A stretch of 64,000 nt of DNA, taken from NCBI RefSeq assembly GCF_003851685.1, contig NZ_CP027727.1, positions 3,782,001-3,846,000 on the forward strand, given 5' to 3'. This DNA comes from Pseudomonas sp. R5-89-07. GTDB lineage: Bacteria; Pseudomonadota; Gammaproteobacteria; Pseudomonadales; Pseudomonadaceae. Below are positions 1-7,719 of this stretch, one piece after another. The first letter of the stretch is position 1, and the number at the start of each line of letters is the position of its first letter. The position numbers were made by a program, and so were the translations under genes. The notes under the pieces are model-generated. The model saw nothing but the letters and a program-made list of their open reading frames with translations. It was not told where the DNA came from and did no database searches.

Positions 1-1559
1 TGGTGCGCAAGCCAGGCCTGCAGTTGCTCGGCCTGGGCCGGATTTTGCGGGTTGAGGTACAGCTCGGCGGTAAGGCGCTGTTCCAGCCAATTATTGAACG
101 TGCTGCGAAAACCCGAGGTCATGGAGCCCGCGCCGATGTTTGCCGCCAGGGCCAGCAGCAGCGCCATCAGCGCCAGGCTCAAGGCCGGCAGTTGCTGGCG
201 ACAGTCGGCGAGGAACCATTGGCCCAGCACCGAACGGCTGCGCCCCAGTACACCCTTCAACAGCGCATTGAGCAATACCGGTAAGCCGAGGGCCGCGCCC
301 AGCAGCAAGGCTGCCATCAGCACAAACCCGGCCGCCAGGCTATTGCCCCAGCCCAGCGCCAGCAAGGCGATGAGCAGGGCCGCAGCCGCCACCCAGCCCT
401 GGCGCCGCAACCAACGACCGTGGGCCTCGTGCCAGGCCTGGGCATTGGCCAACGCCAGCAACGGCAGGCGTGCCGCACGCCACAGACTGCTGGCCCCGGC
501 GAGCAGCGCACCGAGCAGGCTCAACCCCAGGCCGGCAAGCCACCACCACGGGCTCAAGCTCAGTTGGCCGGCGACTTCGGCGCCGTAAAGGCCTCGCAAG
601 CTGGCAGCCACGTCCGGCAACAGCAGGCTGGCGAGCAGGTAACCGCTGGCCACACCGAGCACGCCGCCGAGCAGCGCCAAAAAGCCCAGCTCCACGCCCA
701 GGCTGAGGATCAGCATGCGTGCGCTGACACCGCAGGCGCGCAAGGTGCGCAGCAGGCCCCGACGTTGCTCCAGCGCCAGGCCGATGGCCGCGTGCACGAT
801 AAACAGCCCCACCACGAAGGACAAAAAACCCAACGCGTCGAGGTTCAAGTGAAAGCTTTCGGTGAGGCGCGAGAGGTTGTTGTCGTCGCCCTGCTTGAGT
901 TGCAGCCCGGCAGGCGGCTCGGGATGACGGGCGGCAAAGCTTTTGTCCAGCAGCAGGCGCGACAGTCGCTCGGGCATGTTGAGCAAGGGTTGGGCGAAGC
1001 CGATATCGGTGAGCAGCATGCCGGGGGCCATGTCCGGCTGAACCTGCAACGGCGGCAGGCGTTGCCCGTCAACGGTCAGCGGTTGTTCGCCGGCGTGCAA
1101 GCCAAGCGCCCGCACCGTTTGCGCGGCAATCCAGGTGCGCCCCGGTGCCTCGAAGAACGCCAGTATCTGGGCCTGGCTCAGGCGTTGCCCCGCCACACTG
1201 CCGCTGCCGGGTAACGATACCGGCTCGATGCCCATCAACTGCAGGCGCTGTTCTTCATGCCCCTTGAGCACTATGCGGCCCTGCACTACCGGTGACACCG
1301 GCCACCCGGCACGGCGCAGGTCGGCGAACCACGCCTGGGGGAACCCGGCACCGTCCGGCGCGCTCAAGCTGGCTTGCGGTTCGCCGCCGATCAGTTGGCT
1401 GGCGCGCGCGTAGCCGTCCCGCGCCTGGCTGTTGAGCGCCTGCACCCCGGTCAGTAACGCGGTGGCCAGCCACAGGCCGGTCAGCACGCTGAAAAACTGC
1501 ACCGGGTGGCGCCGCCAATGGCTTAACAGCGCACGCAGCGCCCAGTAGAACACCGCCAT
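1..1559 (-). CDS. FtsX-family ABC transporter permease (partial, C-terminus outside window)
   Basis: Only the first 519 or so codons are present; the reading frame stays open to the left edge. The start is the ATG at 1557-1559, one base after the stop of the ATPase gene, so the two are co-transcribed. A first membrane segment lies at about residues 20-40, then a roughly 200-residue extracytoplasmic domain, then hydrophobic segments near 240-262, 285-320, 338-360, 388-425 and 455-480. This is the layout of the long FtsX/MacB-type permeases, in which two four-helix halves are fused. With the LolD-like partner it probably exports or extracts a lipophilic or peptide substrate. The substrate cannot be told from sequence. 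Confidence 0.85.
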   Translation of the reverse strand, partial: MAVFYWALRALLSHWRRHPVQFFSVLTGLWLATALLTGVQALNSQARDGYARASQLIGGEPQASLSAPDGAGFPQAWFADLRRAGWPVSPVVQGRIVLKGHEEQRLQLMGIEPVSLPGSGSVAGQRLSQAQILAFFEAPGRTWIAAQTVRALGLHAGEQPLTVDGQRLPPLQVQPDMAPGMLLTDIGFAQPLLNMPERLSRLLLDKSFAARHPEPPAGLQLKQGDDNNLSRLTESFHLNLDALGFLSFVVGLFIVHAAIGLALEQRRGLLRTLRACGVSARMLILSLGVELGFLALLGGVLGVASGYLLASLLLPDVAASLRGLYGAEVAGQLSLSPWWWLAGLGLSLLGALLAGASSLWRAARLPLLALANAQAWHEAHGRWLRRQGWVAAAALLIALLALGWGNSLAAGFVLMAALLLGAALGLPVLLNALLKGVLGRSRSVLGQWFLADCRQQLPALSLALMALLLALAANIGAGSMTSGFRSTFNNWLEQRLTAELYLNPQNPAQAEQLQAWLAH

Positions 1560-1560
1560 C

Positions 1561-2229
1561 TCAGCGCGGGTCCATCGGCACGACGCGGCCATGGTGCAGC
1601 ACCACTTGCTGGTCCAGGCGCGCGGCGAGACGCGGGCTGTGGGTGACCATCAACAGGCTGGTGGGGCTGTCGCGCAACAAGTCGAGCAGCAACTGCAGCA
1701 CCTCGTCGCTGGTGGTTTCGTCCAGGTTGCCGGTGGGCTCATCGGCCAACAGCAAACCGGGGCGGGACGCCAGCGCGCGCCCCACCGCCACCCGCTGCTG
1801 CTGGCCGCCGGACAACTGTTCCGGGTAACGCTTGAGCAAGTCGCCCAATCCCAGGCGCTCTACCAACTGTGCTTGCCACTGCGGATCGAAACGCCCGGCC
1901 AGGCGCGCTTGGAACGCCAGGTTGTCTTCGACCCGCAAGCTGCCGATCAGGTTGAACTGCTGGAACACCAAGCCGATTTCAGTACGTCGCCAATGGGCCA
2001 GTTGCCCTTCGCTGAGGCGATCCAGGCGCTGGCCGCCGATCAGAATGCTGCCGCCATCCACGCGGTCCAGTCCGGCCACCAGGTGCAGCAACGTACTTTT
2101 GCCACTGCCCGACTCGCCCATCAGCGCCAGGCTGCTGCGCGTCCCGAGGTGCAGGTCGACGCCTGCCAGAACGGCCAGCGGACCTTGGGGGGTCGCGTAG
2201 TTTTTCACAACACCTTCTACCTGCAACAT
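1561..2229 (-). CDS. LolD/MacB-type ABC transporter ATP-binding protein
   Basis: This is the cytoplasmic ATPase that should power the adjacent FtsX-type permease. Walker A GESGSGKST lies at residues 38-46, the Q-loop follows (VFQQFN), the ABC signature LSGGQ is at 139-143, Walker B LLLADEP at 159-165, and the H-loop histidine is in VTHS near the C-terminus. The 222-residue length fits the LolD family. The open frame extends 23 codons further upstream, but the ATG at 2229 starts the conserved domain, so I prefer it; its Shine-Dalgarno is weak. No lolC/lolE pair is present, so a true lipoprotein-sorting role is unlikely. Confidence 0.88.
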   Translation of the reverse strand: MLQVEGVVKNYATPQGPLAVLAGVDLHLGTRSSLALMGESGSGKSTLLHLVAGLDRVDGGSILIGGQRLDRLSEGQLAHWRRTEIGLVFQQFNLIGSLRVEDNLAFQARLAGRFDPQWQAQLVERLGLGDLLKRYPEQLSGGQQQRVAVGRALASRPGLLLADEPTGNLDETTSDEVLQLLLDLLRDSPTSLLMVTHSPRLAARLDQQVVLHHGRVVPMDPR

Positions 2230-2509
2230 ACGAACGCTCGGGTTAAGGACTGCAAACGAGAATAACGGCTGCGCGGCGGTCCTACGCAATTTTTTCACAT
2301 TGATTTCACCGCTTGCCCACCCCCCACACTTTAAATTCTCGGCCCAGGCACCATTAACCGAACACTTTTAAGTTGGCCCACGCGATGTTTCTTAATATTC
2401 ATATGTTCAGCTAAAAGACAGCAGCCGTATGAAAGGCTTTAGCGCCACTAAGGGCCTCTGCCGTATTAGTTGCGTGCGTCGTTTAACAACAAAACAATCA
2501 CTCGTGCCG

Positions 2510-3187
2510 ATGGTGAACAGCGTGGCAGACATTACCCTGACCAAACCCCAACGGGCCAGGTTAAAACGCCTGAAAAAATACCGCGTTCCGGTGGCGGGCA
2601 TCGTCGTATTCGCACTGCTGATGACCGTTTTCTTATTCTGGCCAAGGTCACCTGAGGACCTGGGCATCGGCAATCGCCTGGTCACCTCTGGCGTGCTGGC
2701 TAGCTGGCGCAACGGCGACCTGGTCGTGCTGGTGCGTCATGAGGAGCGCTGCGACCGTTCGGGCAATCCCTGCTACGGTCCGGCCGACGGCCTGACGATC
2801 AATGGCACGCAAAGCGCGGCCGATCTGGGTAAAGCCTTTGAAACACTGGGCATGGAGCGCACCGACGTGCTCAGTAGCCCCACCACGCGCACGGCGCAGA
2901 CGTCGCTGTTCATGTTCGGCAAGACCGAGCTTTCCCCTGGCCCCCTCGCCATTTGCGGCGAAGCCATGGGCGAGGAAATCCTCAGCCATAAACAGGCGGA
3001 TCGCAACCTGATGCTGATCACCCATAGCGCCTGCATGAGTGATTTCCAAGATGCACTTGGCTATCCCCATGCGCAGGCCGCCGAATATGGCAGCGCCCTC
3101 TTCGTGCAGGTATTACCCAACGGCAAACTCAAGGCGCTGGGCACTATGCAAAGCCAGGAATGGGCGGCCGCACTGAAGCAACTTTAA
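2510..3187 (+). CDS. Ais-like histidine phosphatase (LPS core heptose phosphatase family)
   Basis: The protein has a basic N-terminus, one membrane anchor (VAGIVVFALLMTVFLFW) and a periplasmic histidine-phosphatase domain. The catalytic motif reads VRHEERCDRSGNPC, very close to the RHAERCDRS motif of E. coli Ais (PmrG), which removes phosphate from heptose II of the LPS core. A second conserved histidine sits in LITHSAC. In enterobacteria ais lies beside the arn operon; here it precedes arnT on the same strand, which supports a role in LPS or lipid A charge control. The start is uncertain: ATG at 2429, ATG at 2510 and GTG at 2522 are all in frame, none with a strong ribosome site. Confidence 0.78.
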   Translation: MVNSVADITLTKPQRARLKRLKKYRVPVAGIVVFALLMTVFLFWPRSPEDLGIGNRLVTSGVLASWRNGDLVVLVRHEERCDRSGNPCYGPADGLTINGTQSAADLGKAFETLGMERTDVLSSPTTRTAQTSLFMFGKTELSPGPLAICGEAMGEEILSHKQADRNLMLITHSACMSDFQDALGYPHAQAAEYGSALFVQVLPNGKLKALGTMQSQEWAAALKQL

Positions 3188-3373
3188 ATACACTTTTTTA
3201 CATATTAGTAAGTATTGCGTTCAGCAAGACGACAGCCCGCGTCTGGCATTTTAAGTGCGCCTGTTAGTTCAGGACGCCCTAACTCCCAATGAATTAGTGA
3301 CTCTCTTGATGCTAGACGCCGTTATCTATTTTAATTTCGCACCTGCGACCGAACGTCAAGGAGAGACGTTTTG

Positions 3374-5029
3374 ATGAGCCGGTTAAAGCCCTTACCAGTG
3401 CTATTGCTTGGCCTTGTCATTTTCCTTGTGCTGCCGTTGGGTCTACACGGCTTGTGGATTCCAGATGAAACCCGCTACGCCCAGGTCAGCCAGGAAATGC
3501 TGATGAGCGGCAACTGGGTCGCGCCGCACTTCATGGGCGTGCGCTATTTCGAGAAACCGGCCGCGGGGTATTGGCTGATAGCCCTGGGCCAGGCCGTGTT
3601 TGGCGAGAACCTGTTCGGCGTGCGTATCGCCTCCGTCCTGACCACGGCGTTGAGTGTACTGCTGGCCTACGTGGTTGCACGCCGCCTGTGGAACGAGCCG
3701 CGTAAAAGCTTCGCCTGCGCGCTGCTCTACATGAGCTTTGGCCTGGTAGCCGGGCAAGCGGGCTACTCCAACCTCGATCCGCAATTCACCTTTTGGGTCA
3801 ACCTGAGCCTGGTTGCGCTCTGGTTTGCACTCGACAGCCCCACGCCACGCGCTCGTCTGGGTGCCTGGGCACTGCTGGGGCTGGCCTGCGGCATGGGCTT
3901 TTTGACCAAGGGCTTTCTGGGGTGGCTGCTGCCGGTGCTGATCGCCGTGCCCTACCTGGTCTGGCAGCGACGCGTCGGCGAACTGCTGCGGTACGGCCCT
4001 CTGGCGATCCTGGTCGCATTGCTGATCTGCTTGCCGTGGGTGTTGGCGGTCCATCTGCAGGAACCTGATTACTGGCGTTTCTTTTTCTGGCATGAACACA
4101 TCCGCCGCTTCGCCTCGGACACTGCGCAGCATGCGCGGCCGTTCTGGTTTTTCCTGCCGATCATGGTGGTGGCCTGCCTGCCCTGGTCAGCTTTGTTGCC
4201 CAGCACCCTGTTCAAGGCCTGGCAAGACAGACGCCAGCCCGCCATCGCCTTTCTTGCGCTGTGGCTGTTGCTGCCCCTGGGCTTTTTCAGCCTGAGCAGC
4301 GGCAAGCTGCCGACCTACATCATGCCGTGCCTGTTACCTTTGGCGCTGCTGATGGGTCATGCCTTGATCGACCTGATCGACCAACACCAGACCCGCGCGA
4401 TCTTCATCAACGGCGCGCTCAACTTCGTCCTCGGCATGGCGGCGATGGTGACGCTGATCTACCTGCAGATCGCCAAACCGGTCTACAGCAACAGCCACGC
4501 CGAGATGTTCAGCCTGTCCCTGACCTTTATCGTGCTGCTCGGCTGGATCCTGGTCAACCTGCTGCAAGCGATGCGCCCGTTGACCCTCTGGGCAATGCCG
4601 GCGCTGGGGATCGGCCTACTGGTGGCGCTGCTGCCGGCGGGCATGCCGCAGATTATCGCGGCGAACGAAATGCCCGACCAGTTCGTGCTTGAACATCTGG
4701 ATGAACTGCAACACACCCATGCTTTGCTGAGTAACGACCTGGGCGCGGCGTCGGCCCTGGCATGGCGCCTGCGCCAGCCGCAGGTGGCGTTCTACAACAC
4801 CGCGGGCGAACTGCGCTACGGCCTGGACTACGCGGATTCGCAGCAGCGCAAGGTCACCCTGGACAGCGTGCAGTCCTGGCTGAGCGAGGCCCGTCAGCAG
4901 GGTTCGGTCGGCGTACTGATGCGCGTCATGAGCACCAGCGAACACCTTGAGGAAGGCCAACTGCCGCCCGGTGGCAAGCGCTACCGCAAGGGCGACCTGG
5001 TACTGACGATTTACCCCCAACAACCTTGA
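3374..5029 (+). CDS. arnT: ArnT: lipid A 4-amino-4-deoxy-L-arabinose transferase
   Basis: ArnT moves aminoarabinose from undecaprenyl phosphate to lipid A phosphates on the periplasmic face of the inner membrane, lowering negative charge and polymyxin binding. The 551 residues contain about twelve hydrophobic segments. Hallmarks include [16 protein letters not shown] with the catalytic-loop acidic residues near position 35, [29 protein letters not shown] and [11 protein letters not shown], all close to E. coli ArnT. The ATG at 3374 follows AAGGAGA by nine bases. The next transferase gene starts 20 bases after the stop. The arnBCAD genes that make the donor are not in the window and must lie elsewhere. 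Confidence 0.92.
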   Translation: MSRLKPLPVLLLGLVIFLVLPLGLHGLWIPDETRYAQVSQEMLMSGNWVAPHFMGVRYFEKPAAGYWLIALGQAVFGENLFGVRIASVLTTALSVLLAYVVARRLWNEPRKSFACALLYMSFGLVAGQAGYSNLDPQFTFWVNLSLVALWFALDSPTPRARLGAWALLGLACGMGFLTKGFLGWLLPVLIAVPYLVWQRRVGELLRYGPLAILVALLICLPWVLAVHLQEPDYWRFFFWHEHIRRFASDTAQHARPFWFFLPIMVVACLPWSALLPSTLFKAWQDRRQPAIAFLALWLLLPLGFFSLSSGKLPTYIMPCLLPLALLMGHALIDLIDQHQTRAIFINGALNFVLGMAAMVTLIYLQIAKPVYSNSHAEMFSLSLTFIVLLGWILVNLLQAMRPLTLWAMPALGIGLLVALLPAGMPQIIAANEMPDQFVLEHLDELQHTHALLSNDLGAASALAWRLRQPQVAFYNTAGELRYGLDYADSQQRKVTLDSVQSWLSEARQQGSVGVLMRVMSTSEHLEEGQLPPGGKRYRKGDLVLTIYPQQP

Positions 5030-5049
5030 TCGCCCGACAGGAACAACCC

Positions 5050-6567
5050 ATGAGATTCTGGAAAACCGAACGCGGCGCCCTGGCGTTATTGCTGGGCGTC
5101 TCGGCCTTGCTCTTGCTGCTGGGCCTGGGCAGTCGCGAGCTGTGGGGGCCAGAAACGCGCTGGGCAAACATCGCCCTGCAGATGCTGCAAAGCGGCGACT
5201 ACTTCGATCCGTATCTGAAGGGCACACCCTATTACGACAAACCCCTGCCCTCCTACTGGCTGATCACCGGCTTCGCCAACCTGATGGGCGGCCTCGGCCC
5301 GTGGTCACTGCGCCTGTCATCGGTGATCGCGGCCTGGCTGAGCATCTGGCTGGTGTACCTGATCGGCGAACAGCTGTTTCGCAAAGGCACCGGTCTGATT
5401 GCCGGCTGGATGCTCGCCACCACCTTCTACTTTCTGTTCTGGGCCCGCGTGGCCACGGCCGATGTGCTGACCGTGTGCGGCGTGCTGGCGGCGCTCTGGT
5501 GGTACTGGCGAGGGCCGGACGACACCCGGCTGGGGCGTTACACCGTATTCTTCCTGCTGCTGGCGGCAACGTCGCTGTTCAAGGGCCTGATCGGCTTCGT
5601 GCTGCCGGGGCTGGCGCTGCTGCCGCATCTGCTCAGCGAACACCGCTACAAACGCCACCTCAACCTGCGATTGCTACTGGCCCTGCTCATTGCCGGCGCG
5701 TTCTACGCCATTCCCTTCATACTGTCGCACCTCTATGGCGCGCCTACCTATGGCGAGAGCGGCCTGGAACTGGTGTTTCGCGAAAACGTGGTGCGCTTCT
5801 TCGACCCCTTCGACCACATGGGCCCGATCTACACCTACCTGATCTACCTGCCGGTCTACACCCTGCCATGGGCGCCGTGCTGGATACTCGGCGCATGGCT
5901 CGCCCTGCGTCACTGGCGCCGCACGCCGCCCAACGTGCGCTGGCTGGTGTGGAGCCTGGGCCTGTTGTTCGTCTTCTTCACCGCCAGCGGCAGCCGACGC
6001 AGTTACTACGTACTGCCCCTGGTGCCCTTCGCACAGTTACTCGCCGCCTGGTGGCTGAGCGAACACCTGCGCCAACACCCGGCCAGTTGGCCGCGCTGGC
6101 AAAAAAGCTTCGGCATTGCCGCCGGCCTGCTGGTGTTGGTGCTGGGCGTGATCTACCCCTGGACCACGCGCAACGGCGGCGTGACCCGCTTCGCCGAGGA
6201 CGTCCAAGCCCAGGCGATGAAGAGCTCGCCCTGGAACCAATGGCAACTGGTACTGGTTGAAGTGGACAACAAACTGCCGATGTACTTGCAGAACGGCGGC
6301 AAACCGTTCTACTACGTGAGCGAAACCCAGGACTTCCCGCGTCAGGGCGACAGCGCCGCGTTCATGGCCTGGCTGGAAAAAACCAGCGGCCAGGGGTTTG
6401 ATCCAAGGCACACGATTATCGTCGCGCAGTACTCCAAGGAAGATCCTGAGCCGTTGGCCTTTCTGGGGGTTGATCATCAGGTGGTCACTACGCAACCGGA
6501 TAATGGGGAGCGGTTGTTTCAGAAAAGGTCGGGGGGGAGTGTGGCGTTTATTCCTGCAGGGCGTTGA
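5050..6567 (+). CDS. second ArnT-like / PMT-family phospholipid-dependent glycosyltransferase
   Basis: This 505-residue multi-spanning protein shares the fold of the preceding ArnT: an N-terminal helix, then ELWGPETRWANIALQML with the acidic loop, then YYDKPLPSYWL. The SGSRRSYYVLPLVP stretch corresponds to the [11 protein letters not shown] region of ArnT. It is clearly diverged, so the sugar or acceptor may differ. The ATG at 5050 follows AGGAAC; an in-frame TTG at 5026 overlaps the arnT stop and is less likely. Tandem ArnT-type genes occur in Pseudomonas, but the substrate of the second is not fixed by sequence. Confidence 0.85.
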   Translation: MRFWKTERGALALLLGVSALLLLLGLGSRELWGPETRWANIALQMLQSGDYFDPYLKGTPYYDKPLPSYWLITGFANLMGGLGPWSLRLSSVIAAWLSIWLVYLIGEQLFRKGTGLIAGWMLATTFYFLFWARVATADVLTVCGVLAALWWYWRGPDDTRLGRYTVFFLLLAATSLFKGLIGFVLPGLALLPHLLSEHRYKRHLNLRLLLALLIAGAFYAIPFILSHLYGAPTYGESGLELVFRENVVRFFDPFDHMGPIYTYLIYLPVYTLPWAPCWILGAWLALRHWRRTPPNVRWLVWSLGLLFVFFTASGSRRSYYVLPLVPFAQLLAAWWLSEHLRQHPASWPRWQKSFGIAAGLLVLVLGVIYPWTTRNGGVTRFAEDVQAQAMKSSPWNQWQLVLVEVDNKLPMYLQNGGKPFYYVSETQDFPRQGDSAAFMAWLEKTSGQGFDPRHTIIVAQYSKEDPEPLAFLGVDHQVVTTQPDNGERLFQKRSGGSVAFIPAGR

Positions 6568-6601
6568 AAGGCGGCAATGGCCCGGGGCCGCTTCGCGCCC
6601 C

Positions 6602-6626
6602 AGCGGGAGCAAGCTCCCTCGCCACA
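6602..6626. repeat. REP palindrome, GGGAGCAAGCTCCC family
   Basis: A single Pseudomonas REP unit with the core GGGAGCAAGCTCCC followed by TCGCCACA. It lies 35 bases after the second glycosyltransferase gene. The rest of 6568-6977 holds no gene; apart from this unit it contains the DUF6124 leader. Confidence 0.8.
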
Positions 6627-6799
6627 GGGGATGACCGGCGTGGGAACGATCCGCTAGCTGGCATTTCGTCATGACTTGTAAAGGGCCAGCAAGCCACATC
6701 TCTTTAAATTGCAGGACGTTTCCGAGACAATCCCCGCCGCCTTGTGCCGGTTGGAATCGGTGGCTAGTCTGCGGTCCGTCACTGCTCATCAGTGATCGG

Positions 6800-6939
6800 G
6801 TTTAGTCGCTCGGCATGTCACAAGGCGCATGGTCACATGGAGTTTTATGGTGGCTGTGCGCAGGGCGCCTTCGGGCGCGCCGGATTTCCTTGTGGCCGGT
6901 CGACTAACCTGCGTACAGCCGCCACCTTCGTTTAGTCGC
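6800..6939 (+). promoter_or_regulatory. structured leader upstream of the DUF6124 gene
   Basis: The region can fold into a branched RNA. The outer helix pairs GGTGG (6849-6853) with CCACC (6922-6926) and CTGT (6854-6857) with ACAG (6915-6918). The next helix pairs CGCAGG (6859-6864) with CCTGCG (6908-6913). Inside are a GCGCC-TTCG-GGCGC hairpin (6865-6878) and a CCGG/CCGG stem (6880-6883 with 6896-6899). The ten bases GTTTAGTCGC occur at 6800-6809 and again at 6930-6939, flanking the element. It ends about 40 bases before the start codon, suiting a 5' leader. Function is unknown; base pairing is read by eye. Confidence 0.5.
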
Positions 6940-6977
6940 GAAAGGCGTTGGCTCCGATACTCACAAGGAGTTACACC

Positions 6978-7286
6978 ATGAACAAAGTCATCCCCGACCC
7001 ACCCCTCGATCCCGCCAAAGACCGTGCCGCGTTCAACCGTGCCATCGACCATTATCTGCCCACCCAAGGCTTCCACAGCGTCAATGAAGACTTGAGCTTC
7101 GAAGATGCCCTGCTCTACACCGCCAGCTTGCTCGACAGTGCTTCAGCGACGGCGCTCGATTGTGGGGAGCTGCTGAGCAGCCCGGAGCGGGCGAAGATTC
7201 TGGCGGTGTGGCATTTGCTGGAGATCGCCAAGACCACCGTGGATCGCTCCATCGAGTGCATAAGGCCGTTGAAAACAACCTCATAA
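6978..7286 (+). CDS. DUF6124 family small protein
   Basis: A 102-residue soluble, acidic, mostly helical protein with no signal peptide or membrane segment. It has the shape of the Pseudomonas DUF6124 (formerly DUF3077) family: a PDPP motif at the start, then LLYTASLLDSAS and a C-terminal helix with AVWHLLEIAK. These proteins are common in multiple copies in fluorescent pseudomonads and have no known function. The ATG at 6978 follows AAGGAG by seven bases; the in-frame upstream ATG at 6948 lies within the leader and lacks a ribosome site. A REP unit starts directly after the stop. Confidence 0.75.
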   Translation: MNKVIPDPPLDPAKDRAAFNRAIDHYLPTQGFHSVNEDLSFEDALLYTASLLDSASATALDCGELLSSPERAKILAVWHLLEIAKTTVDRSIECIRPLKTTS

Positions 7287-7288
7287 CC

Positions 7289-7705
7289 TGTGGCGAGGGA
7301 GCTTGCTCCCGTGGGGGCGCGGAGCGACCCCGCTCTTTGTTTAAAAAGACTGGGGGCGCTGCGCGCTGCTTCTTAGCTGACGTGCGCTGATCCCACATCC
7401 TGGTTGGCTGTCAGGCCGCCATCGGGGGCAAGTCGAACCGTCGCACCGCCCCCCACATTTGGATCGCGGAGCGTCAGTTAGAGAGGCTTCGGCTGCTGAG
7501 CTGTCACAGGTTTAGGGCCGCGCTAAAGTTGTGTAGATACCTATGGCTATCGGGGCTCAATGTAGGAGCGAGCTTGCTCGCGAAAAACTTCCAGGCAACG
7601 CGTTCATTCTGGATAAACGCGGTGGCTCTGAGTTCTTCGCGAGCAAGCTCGCTCCTACAAAAAGCCTTAACTGACTGGCATTAGGGCAAGCCCCCTCCCA
7701 CATTG
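7289..7705. repeat. REP/REPIN cluster between the DUF6124 gene and the NRPS gene
   Basis: This 433-base gap has no gene. It holds a GGGAGCTTGCTCCC unit (about 7292-7315), a REPIN made of two inverted TGTAGGAGCGAGCTTGCTCGC units (7561-7584 and 7637-7660), and a half unit GGCAAGCCCCCTCCCACATT (about 7685-7705). The segment 7505-7544 (ACAGGTTTAGGGCCGCG then GTAGATACCTATG) and the run TGACTGGCATTAGGGCAAGCCCC (about 7672-7694) both recur near 52.7 kb, so the spacers as well as the palindromes are repeated. Confidence 0.8.
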
Positions 7706-7719
7706 GTTACCTTCCCCCT

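Noticed and set aside
1..2229. LolCDE lipoprotein-sorting system
   Set aside because: The permease is the long single FtsX-type and there is no LolC/LolE pair.
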